Part shown: piece after piece, positions 1 through 5,224 of the stretch
Layout of the letters: the number at the start of each line of letters is the position of its first letter
How positions within the stretch are numbered: the first letter of the stretch is position 1
Assembly: GCA_030146725.1 (NCBI GenBank)
Contig: JASLBJ010000171.1
Span: forward strand, 1-8,000
Direction: 5' to 3'
From: Sphingomicrobium sp.
GTDB taxonomy: Bacteria > Pseudomonadota > Alphaproteobacteria > Sphingomonadales > Sphingomonadaceae
DNA: 8,000 nucleotides
The notes under the pieces: generated by a model
Database searches by the model: none
Told to the model about the DNA's origin: nothing
What the model saw: the letters and a program-made list of their open reading frames with translations, nothing else
Translations under genes and position numbers: made by a program

Positions 1-668
1 CGCTTGAGGTGCTCGAGATTGGCCTCGACCGTCGGGTCAGGGTGGTGATTGGGAAAGCTTCCGTCGACGTCGGTGAAGATGGTGTGATGCTCGCCGGGGA
101 GGCGGTCGATCAGCTTGAGCAGGGCCGGGCCGGCGGCGCCGTTGCCGGCGTCCCAGCCGATGCGGAAGCTGCCGCCGCGGTAATCTTCGACAAGCCGGGC
201 GACATAGCGCTCGAGGATATCCTCGTCGCTGACCTGCCCCTGGCCCTCGCTCCAGCGGCCCTCGGCGGAGCGGCGGCCGAGCGCCTGGATCTCCTCACCG
301 AACACCGAGCGGCCGGACAGCAACATCTTGAAGCCGTTATAATCGGCCGGGTTGTGGCTTCCGGTGATCTGGATACCGCCGCCGACGTCGAGCGCGTAGG
401 TCGCGTAATAGAGCATCGGGCTCGGCCCCATGCCGACCCGGACGACGTCGAGCCCGCCGGTGGTGAGCCCCTCGATCAGGGCTTTCTCGAGGGTCGGTGA
501 GTGGCTGCGGCCGTCGCGGCCGACGGCGATGCGGGTGACGTTCTCCTCGCGGGCAAGCGCGGCGAAGCTTCGGCCGAGAGCGAATGCGTCGGCCTCCGAC
601 AGGGTCGAGCCGACGATGCCGCGGATGTCATATTCGCGGAGGATGGTGCGGTTGAATGTGTGGGTCAT
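1..668 (-). CDS. Phosphomannomutase/phosphoglucomutase, N-terminal 222 residues (runs off the left edge)
   Basis: Cytosolic alpha-D-phosphohexomutase that interconverts mannose or glucose 6-phosphate and 1-phosphate, feeding sugar-nucleotide and polysaccharide synthesis. Translating the minus strand from ATG 668-666 gives an open frame to the window edge. Residues 11-17 (REYDIRG) are the family's N-terminal signature. TGSHNP at 102-107 is the active-site phosphoserine loop, with Ser104 the expected phosphorylated residue, followed by YNGFK. GWDAGNGAAG at 171-180 opens domain 2. The metal loop (DGDGDR type) and sugar-specificity loop should lie beyond the window, so substrate preference cannot be judged. 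Names used for such enzymes include algC, manB and, in gellan-producing Sphingomonas, pgmG. It lies 49 bp downstream of mipZ on the same strand. No clear Shine-Dalgarno precedes the ATG; a short hairpin sits there instead. The family is certain; the symbol is left open. Confidence 0.95.
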   Translation of the reverse strand, partial: MTHTFNRTILREYDIRGIVGSTLSEADAFALGRSFAALAREENVTRIAVGRDGRSHSPTLEKALIEGLTTGGLDVVRVGMGPSPMLYYATYALDVGGGIQITGSHNPADYNGFKMLLSGRSVFGEEIQALGRRSAEGRWSEGQGQVSDEDILERYVARLVEDYRGGSFRIGWDAGNGAAGPALLKLIDRLPGEHHTIFTDVDGSFPNHHPDPTVEANLEHLK

Positions 669-670
669 TG

Positions 671-684
671 CGGGTCCGAACCCG
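671..684 (-). other. Short hairpin directly before the phosphohexomutase start
   Basis: CGGGT at 671-675 pairs with ACCCG at 680-684 around a four-base loop, giving a five-base-pair, mostly G-C stem. On the minus-strand mRNA it ends two bases before the ATG at 668, where a ribosome binding site would be expected. It could dampen initiation or be chance in a GC-rich gap. There is no U tract, so it is not a convincing terminator. Confidence 0.3.
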
Positions 685-717
685 GTTCAAGCTTCGTTGT
701 TCCGGCGGTGGCGTGGC

Positions 718-1503
718 TCAGGCGACCTTGGCCTGCTGCTGGGTGCCGGGAATACCGAGGCCGGCGATCATCTCGCGCAGCTCCTGCCGGGCGGTGATGT
801 GGCCCATGCCGACTTCGCCGAGCTGGGCCAGGTCGAGCAGCGTCAGCCCCTTGGGAAACAGCTCGCGGTAGATCACGCGCTCGCCGAGGCCCGGGATGAC
901 GCGGAAGCCGACGCGGCGAGCGAGCTCGTCCAGGGCGGCCCCGACGCGGCGGAGGTTGTGCGATTCGATGTGCTGGAGGCGGTTGCGGAGCACGACCCAG
1001 TCGACGCTCTTGCCGGTCGCCTTGGCACGGCGGGTTCGGCTGTCCCAGATCAGCTCGGCGTAGAAGCTGGGCTTGGTGACCTTAAAATTCTCGGGGTGGA
1101 CCTGGCCGATCAGGTCGAGATCGACGAAGCTGTCGTTCATTGGCGTGACGAGCGTATCGGCGCGAAGGATCGCGGCCCGCGCGACCGGATCGTCGCGGCC
1201 GGGCGTGTCGAGGACCAGCACGTCGCAGTCCTCGGACAGGCGCTCGACCGCGGCGGCCAGCGCATCCTCGGTCTGCTCGTCGAGCACTTCGAAGCGGGCC
1301 TGGGGCAGTTCCTTGTCGAGCCGGCGCATCGTCGCCGCGCGGTTCTCGAAGTAGCGGGTCATCGTCCGCTGGCGGCTGTCGAGATCGAGCGCGGCGACGC
1401 GCTGGCCCGAGGCCGCGAGCGCGACCGCGGTATGGACCGCGGTCGTCGACTTGCCGGTGCCGCCCTTTTCATTGGCGAAGATGATGCAATGCGGCTGGCT
1501 CAT
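718..1503 (-). CDS. mipZ: MipZ, ParA/MinD-family ATPase that positions the division plane
   Basis: MipZ forms bipolar gradients through contact with ParB at the chromosome origin and blocks FtsZ assembly away from midcell, replacing MinCD in many alphaproteobacteria. The 261-residue product is close to the Caulobacter protein's length. The deviant Walker A motif KGGTGKST is at residues 13-20, with the signature lysine Lys13. LDLDSRQRT (39-47), the Walker B region VLVLDTPG (95-102), TPMNDSFVDLD (120-130), DWVVLRNR (168-175) and RVIYRELFPKGLTLLDL (209-225) all match MipZ as I recall it. The last two distinguish it from chromosomal ParA or plasmid partition proteins. The ATG at 1503-1501 is preceded by a G-rich stretch (1507-1511). 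It diverges from panC and is followed after 49 bp by the phosphohexomutase gene. No parS site or parB is visible here. Confidence 0.93.
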   Translation of the reverse strand: MSQPHCIIFANEKGGTGKSTTAVHTAVALAASGQRVAALDLDSRQRTMTRYFENRAATMRRLDKELPQARFEVLDEQTEDALAAAVERLSEDCDVLVLDTPGRDDPVARAAILRADTLVTPMNDSFVDLDLIGQVHPENFKVTKPSFYAELIWDSRTRRAKATGKSVDWVVLRNRLQHIESHNLRRVGAALDELARRVGFRVIPGLGERVIYRELFPKGLTLLDLAQLGEVGMGHITARQELREMIAGLGIPGTQQQAKVA

Positions 1504-1570
1504 GATCCCCCAAGCCCTTGATCTTTGGCGCTGCCCGAGTGCAAGCGGCGCCTTGGCTCACGGGTCTATC

Positions 1571-1577
1571 GGAGGGG
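1571..1577 (+). promoter_or_regulatory. Strong ribosome binding site fixing the panC GTG start
   Basis: GGAGGGG lies eight bases before the GTG at 1586. It is the best Shine-Dalgarno match in the window and decides the panC start. The open frame extends further upstream, but earlier ATG codons at 1451 and beyond lie inside the divergent mipZ gene and lack such a site. Confidence 0.85.
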
Positions 1578-1585
1578 CCGTCCCG

Positions 1586-2434
1586 GTGCAAATCGTCCGT
1601 TCGCTACAGGATCTTGGAGCGTCGCTCGAGCGGCTGGGGCAGGGGTCGCTCGCCCTCGTGCCGACGATGGGCGCGCTCCATGCCGGCCACATGGCGCTGG
1701 TTGACGAGTCGCGGCGGCAGGCGGCCACAGTGGCGGCGACGATCTTCGTCAACCCGCTCCAGTTCGGTGCGAACGAGGATCTCGACCGCTATCCGCGGCA
1801 GGAAGCGGCCGATGCGGATATGCTCGAAGCTGCGGGATGCGACCTGCTGTGGCTGCCGCGCCTTGAGGACATCTATCCGCCCGGGTTCAGCACATCGGTG
1901 CGCGTCGGTGGACTGTCGCAACGCTGGGAAGGCGAGGCGCGGCCGGGGCACTTCGACGGCGTCGCGACGGTCGTCGCGCGGCTGTTGCTCAGCGTCCGGC
2001 CCGACCTCGCGCTGTTCGGCGAAAAGGACTTCCAGCAGCTTGCGGTGATCCGGCGAATGGCGGCCGACCTCGGGCTCGGCCCGCGGATTGTCGGAGTGCC
2101 GACGGTGCGCGACGCCGACGGGCTCGCGCTATCGTCGCGCAATGCCTACCTCTCGGCCGACCAGCGGGCGAGGGCGGTGGCACTGCCCCGAGCGCTGAAC
2201 GACGCACGCGACGCGATCCTCGGCGGTGAAGCGGTCCGCGCCGCCCTGGACGGGGCCGTGCAGGCGCTCACCGGGGCCGGTTTTTCGTCGATCGACTATG
2301 TCGCGCTGGTCGATCCGGAGACCCTCGAGCCGCTCGACCGCCCGGCCGCCGCAATGCGGCTGATCGCTGCCGCGACGCTCGGGCGCACCCGGCTGATCGA
2401 CAATATCGATGCCAGTTCGGACCGACCGATCTAG
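1586..2434 (+). CDS. panC: Pantothenate synthetase (pantoate-beta-alanine ligase)
   Basis: Cytosolic enzyme that joins D-pantoate and beta-alanine with ATP, through a pantoyl-adenylate, to make pantothenate for coenzyme A. From the GTG start the protein has 282 residues, the usual family length. PTMGALHAGH at 26-35 contains the HIGH-type nucleotide-binding motif HAGH. FVNPLQFGANEDLDRYPR (54-71) forms the pantoate/beta-alanine pocket. LFGEKDFQQL (143-152) and LALSSRNAYLS (180-190) are the remaining signatures, the last corresponding to the KMSKS-like loop. All key motifs are intact. It diverges from mipZ across 82 bp that must hold both promoters, though I could not pick convincing -35/-10 boxes. 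The Sel1-repeat gene follows 88 bp downstream on the same strand. panB is not in the window. Confidence 0.97.
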   Translation: MQIVRSLQDLGASLERLGQGSLALVPTMGALHAGHMALVDESRRQAATVAATIFVNPLQFGANEDLDRYPRQEAADADMLEAAGCDLLWLPRLEDIYPPGFSTSVRVGGLSQRWEGEARPGHFDGVATVVARLLLSVRPDLALFGEKDFQQLAVIRRMAADLGLGPRIVGVPTVRDADGLALSSRNAYLSADQRARAVALPRALNDARDAILGGEAVRAALDGAVQALTGAGFSSIDYVALVDPETLEPLDRPAAAMRLIAAATLGRTRLIDNIDASSDRPI

Positions 2435-2446
2435 GTCACCGCCGCG

Positions 2447-2454
2447 TTAACCAT
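2447..2454 (+). promoter_or_regulatory. Possible CtrA half-site upstream of the Sel1-repeat gene
   Basis: TTAACCAT matches the half-site element associated with the alphaproteobacterial cell-cycle regulator CtrA. Seven bases later (2458-2461) the sequence is TTCG rather than a second TTAA, so only part of the bipartite TTAA-N7-TTAA consensus is present. It lies in the panC to Sel1 gap, 69 bases before the ATG at 2523. AT-rich words are rare in this GC-rich DNA, which adds modest weight. Confidence 0.35.
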
Positions 2455-2484
2455 TTGTTCGTTTCTGTCGCCTGAAGGTGGCCC

Positions 2485-2506
2485 CCACGTGGACGAAAAG
2501 ACGTGG
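2485..2506 (+). repeat. Small inverted repeat in the Sel1-gene leader
   Basis: CCACGT (2485-2490) and ACGTGG (2501-2506) can pair around a ten-base loop, ending four bases before the AAGGA ribosome binding site at 2511. The same bases also form an eight-base direct repeat, ACGTGGAC, at 2487-2494 and 2501-2508, and an eight-base palindrome CCACGTGG at 2485-2492. It could be a leader stem or an operator; the arms are short enough to be chance. Confidence 0.3.
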
Positions 2507-2522
2507 ACAGAAGGAACAGGTC

Positions 2523-2831
2523 ATGGGTGCAATCAGTCAGACAGGCGCGGAGTTTCTCGTGCGGAGCCGGCTTGGTGCCGCCGAGCGGGGCGATGTCGAT
2601 GCCTTGTTCGAGCTTGGGATCATCTATTCGACGGGCCGCAGCGGATTGCGCAGCGACCTCGTCGAAGCGCATAAATGGTTCAACCTTGCGGCGCTTTCGG
2701 GCTGCACCCGCGCGCAGCAGTGCCGCGCCGAGATCGCAATCGAGATGAGCGCTCGCGACATTGCCGAAGCGCAGCGCCATGCGCGCGCCTGGCTTGTGTC
2801 GACAGGTCCGGCCCAGCGCTACGCGGCCTAG
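2523..2831 (+). CDS. Small Sel1-repeat (TPR-like) protein
   Basis: A 102-residue protein with at least one Sel1-like repeat, a helical hairpin solenoid unit used for protein contacts. Residues 23-60 follow the pattern: GDVDALFELGIIYSTG, then GLRSDLVEAHKWFNLAALSG, with the typical small and aromatic positions. The C-terminal part (65-92) is a charged, alanine-rich helix. It has no signal peptide or membrane segment, so it should be cytosolic. The ATG at 2523 is chosen because AAGGA at 2511-2515 sits seven bases before it; an in-frame ATG at 2478 would add 15 residues but has no ribosome binding site. Similar small proteins are, to my recollection, common in alphaproteobacteria, but I know of no assigned function. 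A CtrA-like half-site and a leader hairpin lie upstream. It is convergent with the Pal-like gene. Confidence 0.85.
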   Translation: MGAISQTGAEFLVRSRLGAAERGDVDALFELGIIYSTGRSGLRSDLVEAHKWFNLAALSGCTRAQQCRAEIAIEMSARDIAEAQRHARAWLVSTGPAQRYAA

Positions 2832-2850
2832 CGGCGTCGGCACCGCCGCT
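2830..2850. terminator. Candidate hairpin between the convergent Sel1-repeat and Pal-like genes
   Basis: AGCGGCG (2830-2836) and CGCCGCT (2844-2850) form a seven-base-pair stem with a seven-base loop, starting on the last bases of the Sel1-gene stop codon. The gap between the two convergent stop codons is only 64 bp, so a bidirectional terminator is expected here. No T tract follows on either strand, so intrinsic termination is uncertain. Confidence 0.4.
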
Positions 2851-2895
2851 TGGCGTGGCATCGCCCCGCCGCCTGCAGCGCCATCTCGCCGCCGC

Positions 2896-3438
2896 CTAGC
2901 GCGGCATGAGCATCGTCACCGCGCGGCGGTTGAGCGCGATCGCCATCGGACCGACGCCGTCGCCGCGCGGGCGCTCCTTGCCCCAACTGATGATCGACAG
3001 CTGCGAGGCGGGAACTCCCTGAAGCAGCAGGAACGAGCGGACGGCGCTGGCCCGGCGCTCGCCGACCCCGAGCGCGCGGGCACGGGTCTCGCGATCGTCG
3101 GCATGGCCCTCGATCCGCGCGACGACCTCGGGGTGAAGCAGCAGCCAGCGTGCCTGGGCCGCAAGCACGGCGCGATTGTTGGCGTCGAGCACGGCCCCAT
3201 CGCCGGCAAAGAACACGCTGTCACTGCCGGAGCGCGCGGCGAAGTCGGCGCGCAGCATCTCGATCGTGATGATCGGCGGAAGCGGCTGGCCCTGTGGGCC
3301 GCGAAGAATGGGTGGACCGGGAAGAATGGGCGGCCCGCGAAGGACCGGCGGAACCCGCATCTGGGCAGGCGCCGCGCTGCTCAGAAGGGCAGTCAGCGCC
3401 GTAGCCAGGATCATCGGGCGGATCAGCGGGCGGATCAT
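2896..3438 (-). CDS. OmpA/Pal-like peptidoglycan-binding periplasmic protein without a lipobox
   Basis: A 180-residue exported protein in the pal position directly after tolB. Residues 1-25 form a signal peptide ending in a type I site (AAPA, then Q26). Residues 29-55 are a Pro/Gly-rich linker with a six-residue repeat. Residues 73-177 form an OmpA-C domain: SVFFAGDGAVLD (74-85), IEGHADDR (109-116), GERRASAVRSFL (126-137), ISWGKERP (150-157) and NRRAVTML (170-177). Asp114 and Arg128/129 are the likely diaminopimelate-binding residues. The DERGTxxYN segment typical of Pal is altered to DDRETRARA. There is no cysteine anywhere, so it cannot be lipidated like true Pal. The ATG at 3438 overlaps the tolB TGA as ATGA and has GGAG seven bases upstream; a second in-frame ATG at 3414 has none. 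It is either a diverged Pal or an OmpA-like relative in its place. Confidence 0.85.
   Translation of the reverse strand: MIRPLIRPMILATALTALLSSAAPAQMRVPPVLRGPPILPGPPILRGPQGQPLPPIITIEMLRADFAARSGSDSVFFAGDGAVLDANNRAVLAAQARWLLLHPEVVARIEGHADDRETRARALGVGERRASAVRSFLLLQGVPASQLSIISWGKERPRGDGVGPMAIALNRRAVTMLMPR
3303..3356 (-). repeat. Three imperfect 18-bp tandem repeats in the Pal-like gene linker
   Basis: Units at 3303-3320, 3321-3338 and 3339-3356; the first two are nearly identical and both begin GAAGAATGGG on the plus strand. In the coding frame each unit gives six residues of the form (V/G)PP(V/I)L(R/P), residues 29-46. The length is a multiple of three, so copy-number change would alter linker length without breaking the frame. 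Confidence 0.8.
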
Positions 3439-3446
3439 CGGGCGGC
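3411..3446. repeat. Three 12-bp tandem repeats across the tolB/Pal-like junction
   Basis: Units at 3411-3422, 3423-3434 and 3435-3446 read TCATCGGGCGGA, TCAGCGGGCGGA and TCATCGGGCGGC. They encode the end of TolB and its stop codon in one frame, and the start of the Pal-like protein (MIRPLIRPM) in the other. Units 1 and 3 each carry an ATGA on the minus strand, so the overlapping start codon exists in two copies. Confidence 0.85.
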
Positions 3447-4766
3447 TCCACTCGACCAGTCGGGATCCGAACCGCCCTGCGGCGTGGCAACCGCGCGCGG
3501 CTCGCCGCCGTCGGCGGCAACCTGAAACAGCATCGTCCGTCCGGACGGATCGCCGCGCTGGAACAGCAAGGAGCGGCTGCCCGCGCCCCAGCTTGGCGCC
3601 TCGTCCTGCCCGCCGGGGCCGGATGTCACCATCCGCTCGTCGGCGCCAGTGACGCGCATCACGCCGATGCGCAGCCCGTCGCCGGCCGTTCGGGTGAAGG
3701 CGATCCACTCGCCGTCGGGGCTCCACGCGGGGGTGCCGTAGCGCCCGCCGCCGAAGCTGATCCGCCGCTGGTCCGACCCGTCGGCGTTCATCACGTAGAG
3801 CTGAGGCGTGCCCGAGCGATCGCTTTCGAACACGATCCGGGTGCCGTCGGGCGAATAGGCCGGCGCGGTGTCGATGCCCGGAGCGTTAGTCAGCCGCGCA
3901 ACGCCGGCGCCGCCGATGTCGGTCGCGAAGATGTCGGTATCGCCGCCATTGGCCGCGGAGAAAATGAGGCGCGAGCCGTCCGGCGAAAAGCGCGGCGCAA
4001 AGCCCATCGCGGTTCCCGGCGGGCTCAGCGCGCGATCCTCGCCGCCCTCGATCGTAAGCAGGCGAAGCTGGGCCTGGCCGCCGGTGAAGGCGACATAGGC
4101 GATGCGGTCGCCGGCGGGCGCCAGCCGCGGCGACAGGACGACCGCATCACCGGCGGTCAGATAGCGATGGTTGGTGCCGTCGCTGTCCATCAGTCCGATA
4201 CGCTTGATGCGGGCGGTGCGCGGGCCGCTTTCGGCGACATAGGCGATGCGCGTGTCGAACCAGCCGGGCCGGCCGCTGAGCTTCGAATAGGCCATGTCGG
4301 CGCAGCGGTGGGCGGCACGGCGCCACTCGGCCGCGGCGACGGCGAAGCCCTGGCGTGCAAGCTCGCGCCCGCCGACGACATCGTGAAGATAGCAGCCGAC
4401 CGTCAGGCGGCCGTCGTCGCGCGACTGGACAAAGCCGGTGACCAGCGCGCGGGCGCCCGACTTGCGCCACTCGGCGAACGAGGGAGCGGCCGCCTCCTGG
4501 CTCGAATAGACCTTGAGACCCTCGGGCCCGAGCGGAACCACTTCGCGCGTCTGCCGCAGGTCGGAGGCGATCACGTCGGCGACCTGGCGGGCGATGTGCC
4601 CCGTATACCCCACGGAGGTGTTGACGTTGGCGGGGGTGGCGAGCTGCGGAACCGCGACGACGTCGACGCGCCCAGTCTGTCCCGTCTGCGCCGTCTGTCC
4701 CATCTGCGCCGTCTGCGCGGCCGCGGGTGCTGCGATCAGTCCCAGACACAATATCAGTGCGCGCAT
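3435..4766 (-). CDS. tolB: TolB, periplasmic beta-propeller protein of the Tol-Pal system
   Basis: Periplasmic partner of Pal and TolA in outer-membrane constriction and integrity. The product has 443 residues, close to the usual length. Residues 1-17 are a signal peptide (cleavage at AAA, then Q18). Residues 18-32 are five QTx triads, an unusual insertion. About 34-165 is the alpha/beta N-terminal domain with the TolB features LTVGCYLHDV and WRRAAHRCAD. From FDTRIAYV (170-177) onward runs a propeller with repeated (Y/F)SPDG-type motifs, for example FSPDGSRLIF (260-269). ATG 4766 is preferred because AAGGA lies five bases upstream. ATG 4772 would add two residues and overlap the thioesterase stop as ATGA, but has poorer spacing. 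It is followed directly by the Pal-like gene; tolQRA do not precede it. The TolA-contacting segment expected at the mature N-terminus is not recognisable. Confidence 0.93.
   Translation of the reverse strand: MRALILCLGLIAAPAAAQTAQMGQTAQTGQTGRVDVVAVPQLATPANVNTSVGYTGHIARQVADVIASDLRQTREVVPLGPEGLKVYSSQEAAAPSFAEWRKSGARALVTGFVQSRDDGRLTVGCYLHDVVGGRELARQGFAVAAAEWRRAAHRCADMAYSKLSGRPGWFDTRIAYVAESGPRTARIKRIGLMDSDGTNHRYLTAGDAVVLSPRLAPAGDRIAYVAFTGGQAQLRLLTIEGGEDRALSPPGTAMGFAPRFSPDGSRLIFSAANGGDTDIFATDIGGAGVARLTNAPGIDTAPAYSPDGTRIVFESDRSGTPQLYVMNADGSDQRRISFGGGRYGTPAWSPDGEWIAFTRTAGDGLRIGVMRVTGADERMVTSGPGGQDEAPSWGAGSRSLLFQRGDPSGRTMLFQVAADGGEPRAVATPQGGSDPDWSSGAAR
4671..4715 (-). repeat. Five 9-bp tandem repeats encoding QTx triads in TolB
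   Basis: Contiguous nine-base units at 4671-4679, 4680-4688, 4689-4697, 4698-4706 and 4707-4715 encode, in protein order, QTA, QMG, QTA, QTG, QTG. They begin at the first residue after the predicted signal-peptidase site. The near-identical codons point to recent slippage or duplication rather than old protein-level conservation. Confidence 0.85.
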
Positions 4767-4768
4767 CG

Positions 4769-5224
4769 TCATCCTTGCCCAGTAATCGCCCGGAACCGCT
4801 CGACCCACTCGCGCGGCTGGCGCTGCGGGCGCCCGTCCGGGGTGAGGAAAGCGGCGGTCACCCGCGCATCGGTCAGTGTTTGCGTGCCCCGCATGACCCG
4901 CTGATGAATCAGCACCGATACGGCGCGCACCGTCTCGACCGTGCTGAGCACGACGAGATCGTCACCGAGCCGCGCGGGCTTGAGGTAGCGGATGGCGAGG
5001 TCCGCGACCGCATAGACGCCCTCGCCGGCATGATGGGCGGACACCTGGTCGACCCCGGCGGCGCGGATCATGTCGGAGCGGGCCCGTTCCATGAACTTCA
5101 GGTAATTGGCGTAATAGACGATGCCGGCGGTGTCGGTGTCCTCGAAATAGACCGACAGCGCGAAATGGTGGACCGGGCCGACGAACCCGCCGCGGTATGG
5201 CTGGTCAAGCGCCGCAATACTCAC
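4769..5224 (-). CDS. ybgC: YbgC-type acyl-CoA thioesterase (hotdog fold)
   Basis: Cytosolic 4-hydroxybenzoyl-CoA-thioesterase-family enzyme that hydrolyses acyl-CoA thioesters; in many proteobacteria it is the first gene of the tol-pal cluster. The 151-residue product has the diagnostic YFEDTDTAGIVYYANYLKF at 26-44, in which Asp31 aligns with catalytic Asp18 of Escherichia coli YbgC, followed by ERARSDMIR. YLKPARLGDDL and a strand-rich C-terminus complete the hotdog domain. The GTG at 5224 overlaps the hydrolase stop codon as GTGA; GAGGAG lies eleven bases upstream, inside the hydrolase gene. The open frame upstream of this GTG is an alternative frame of the hydrolase and is not family-like. 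It is followed immediately by tolB, with no tolQ, tolR or tolA between. No truncation or lost residue is seen. Confidence 0.93.
   Translation of the reverse strand: MSIAALDQPYRGGFVGPVHHFALSVYFEDTDTAGIVYYANYLKFMERARSDMIRAAGVDQVSAHHAGEGVYAVADLAIRYLKPARLGDDLVVLSTVETVRAVSVLIHQRVMRGTQTLTDARVTAAFLTPDGRPQRQPREWVERFRAITGQG

Noticed and set aside
430..1521. Long plus-strand open frame (363 codons) opposite mipZ and the phosphohexomutase
   Set aside because: It is antisense to two clearly recognisable genes, has no family-like motifs, and long antisense frames are expected in GC-rich DNA.
1451..1585. N-terminal extension of PanC from upstream ATG codons
   Set aside because: It would overlap the divergent mipZ coding region, and the GTG at 1586 has a strong ribosome binding site and gives the standard family N-terminus.
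1504..1585. Sigma70-type promoter boxes in the mipZ/panC divergent gap
   Set aside because: Several TTGxxx words exist on both strands, but none has a credible -10 at proper spacing.
2436..2861. 141-codon minus-strand frame opposite the Sel1-repeat gene
   Set aside because: The plus strand has a good ribosome binding site and a Sel1 pattern; the minus frame has neither.
3439..3726. N-terminal extension of the Pal-like protein inside tolB
   Set aside because: The extra residues are an Arg-rich alternative frame of tolB; the signal peptide begins only at the ATG at 3438 (or 3414).
4167..4904. Plus-strand frame opposite tolB and ybgC
   Set aside because: It is antisense to two well-supported genes and shows no domain pattern.
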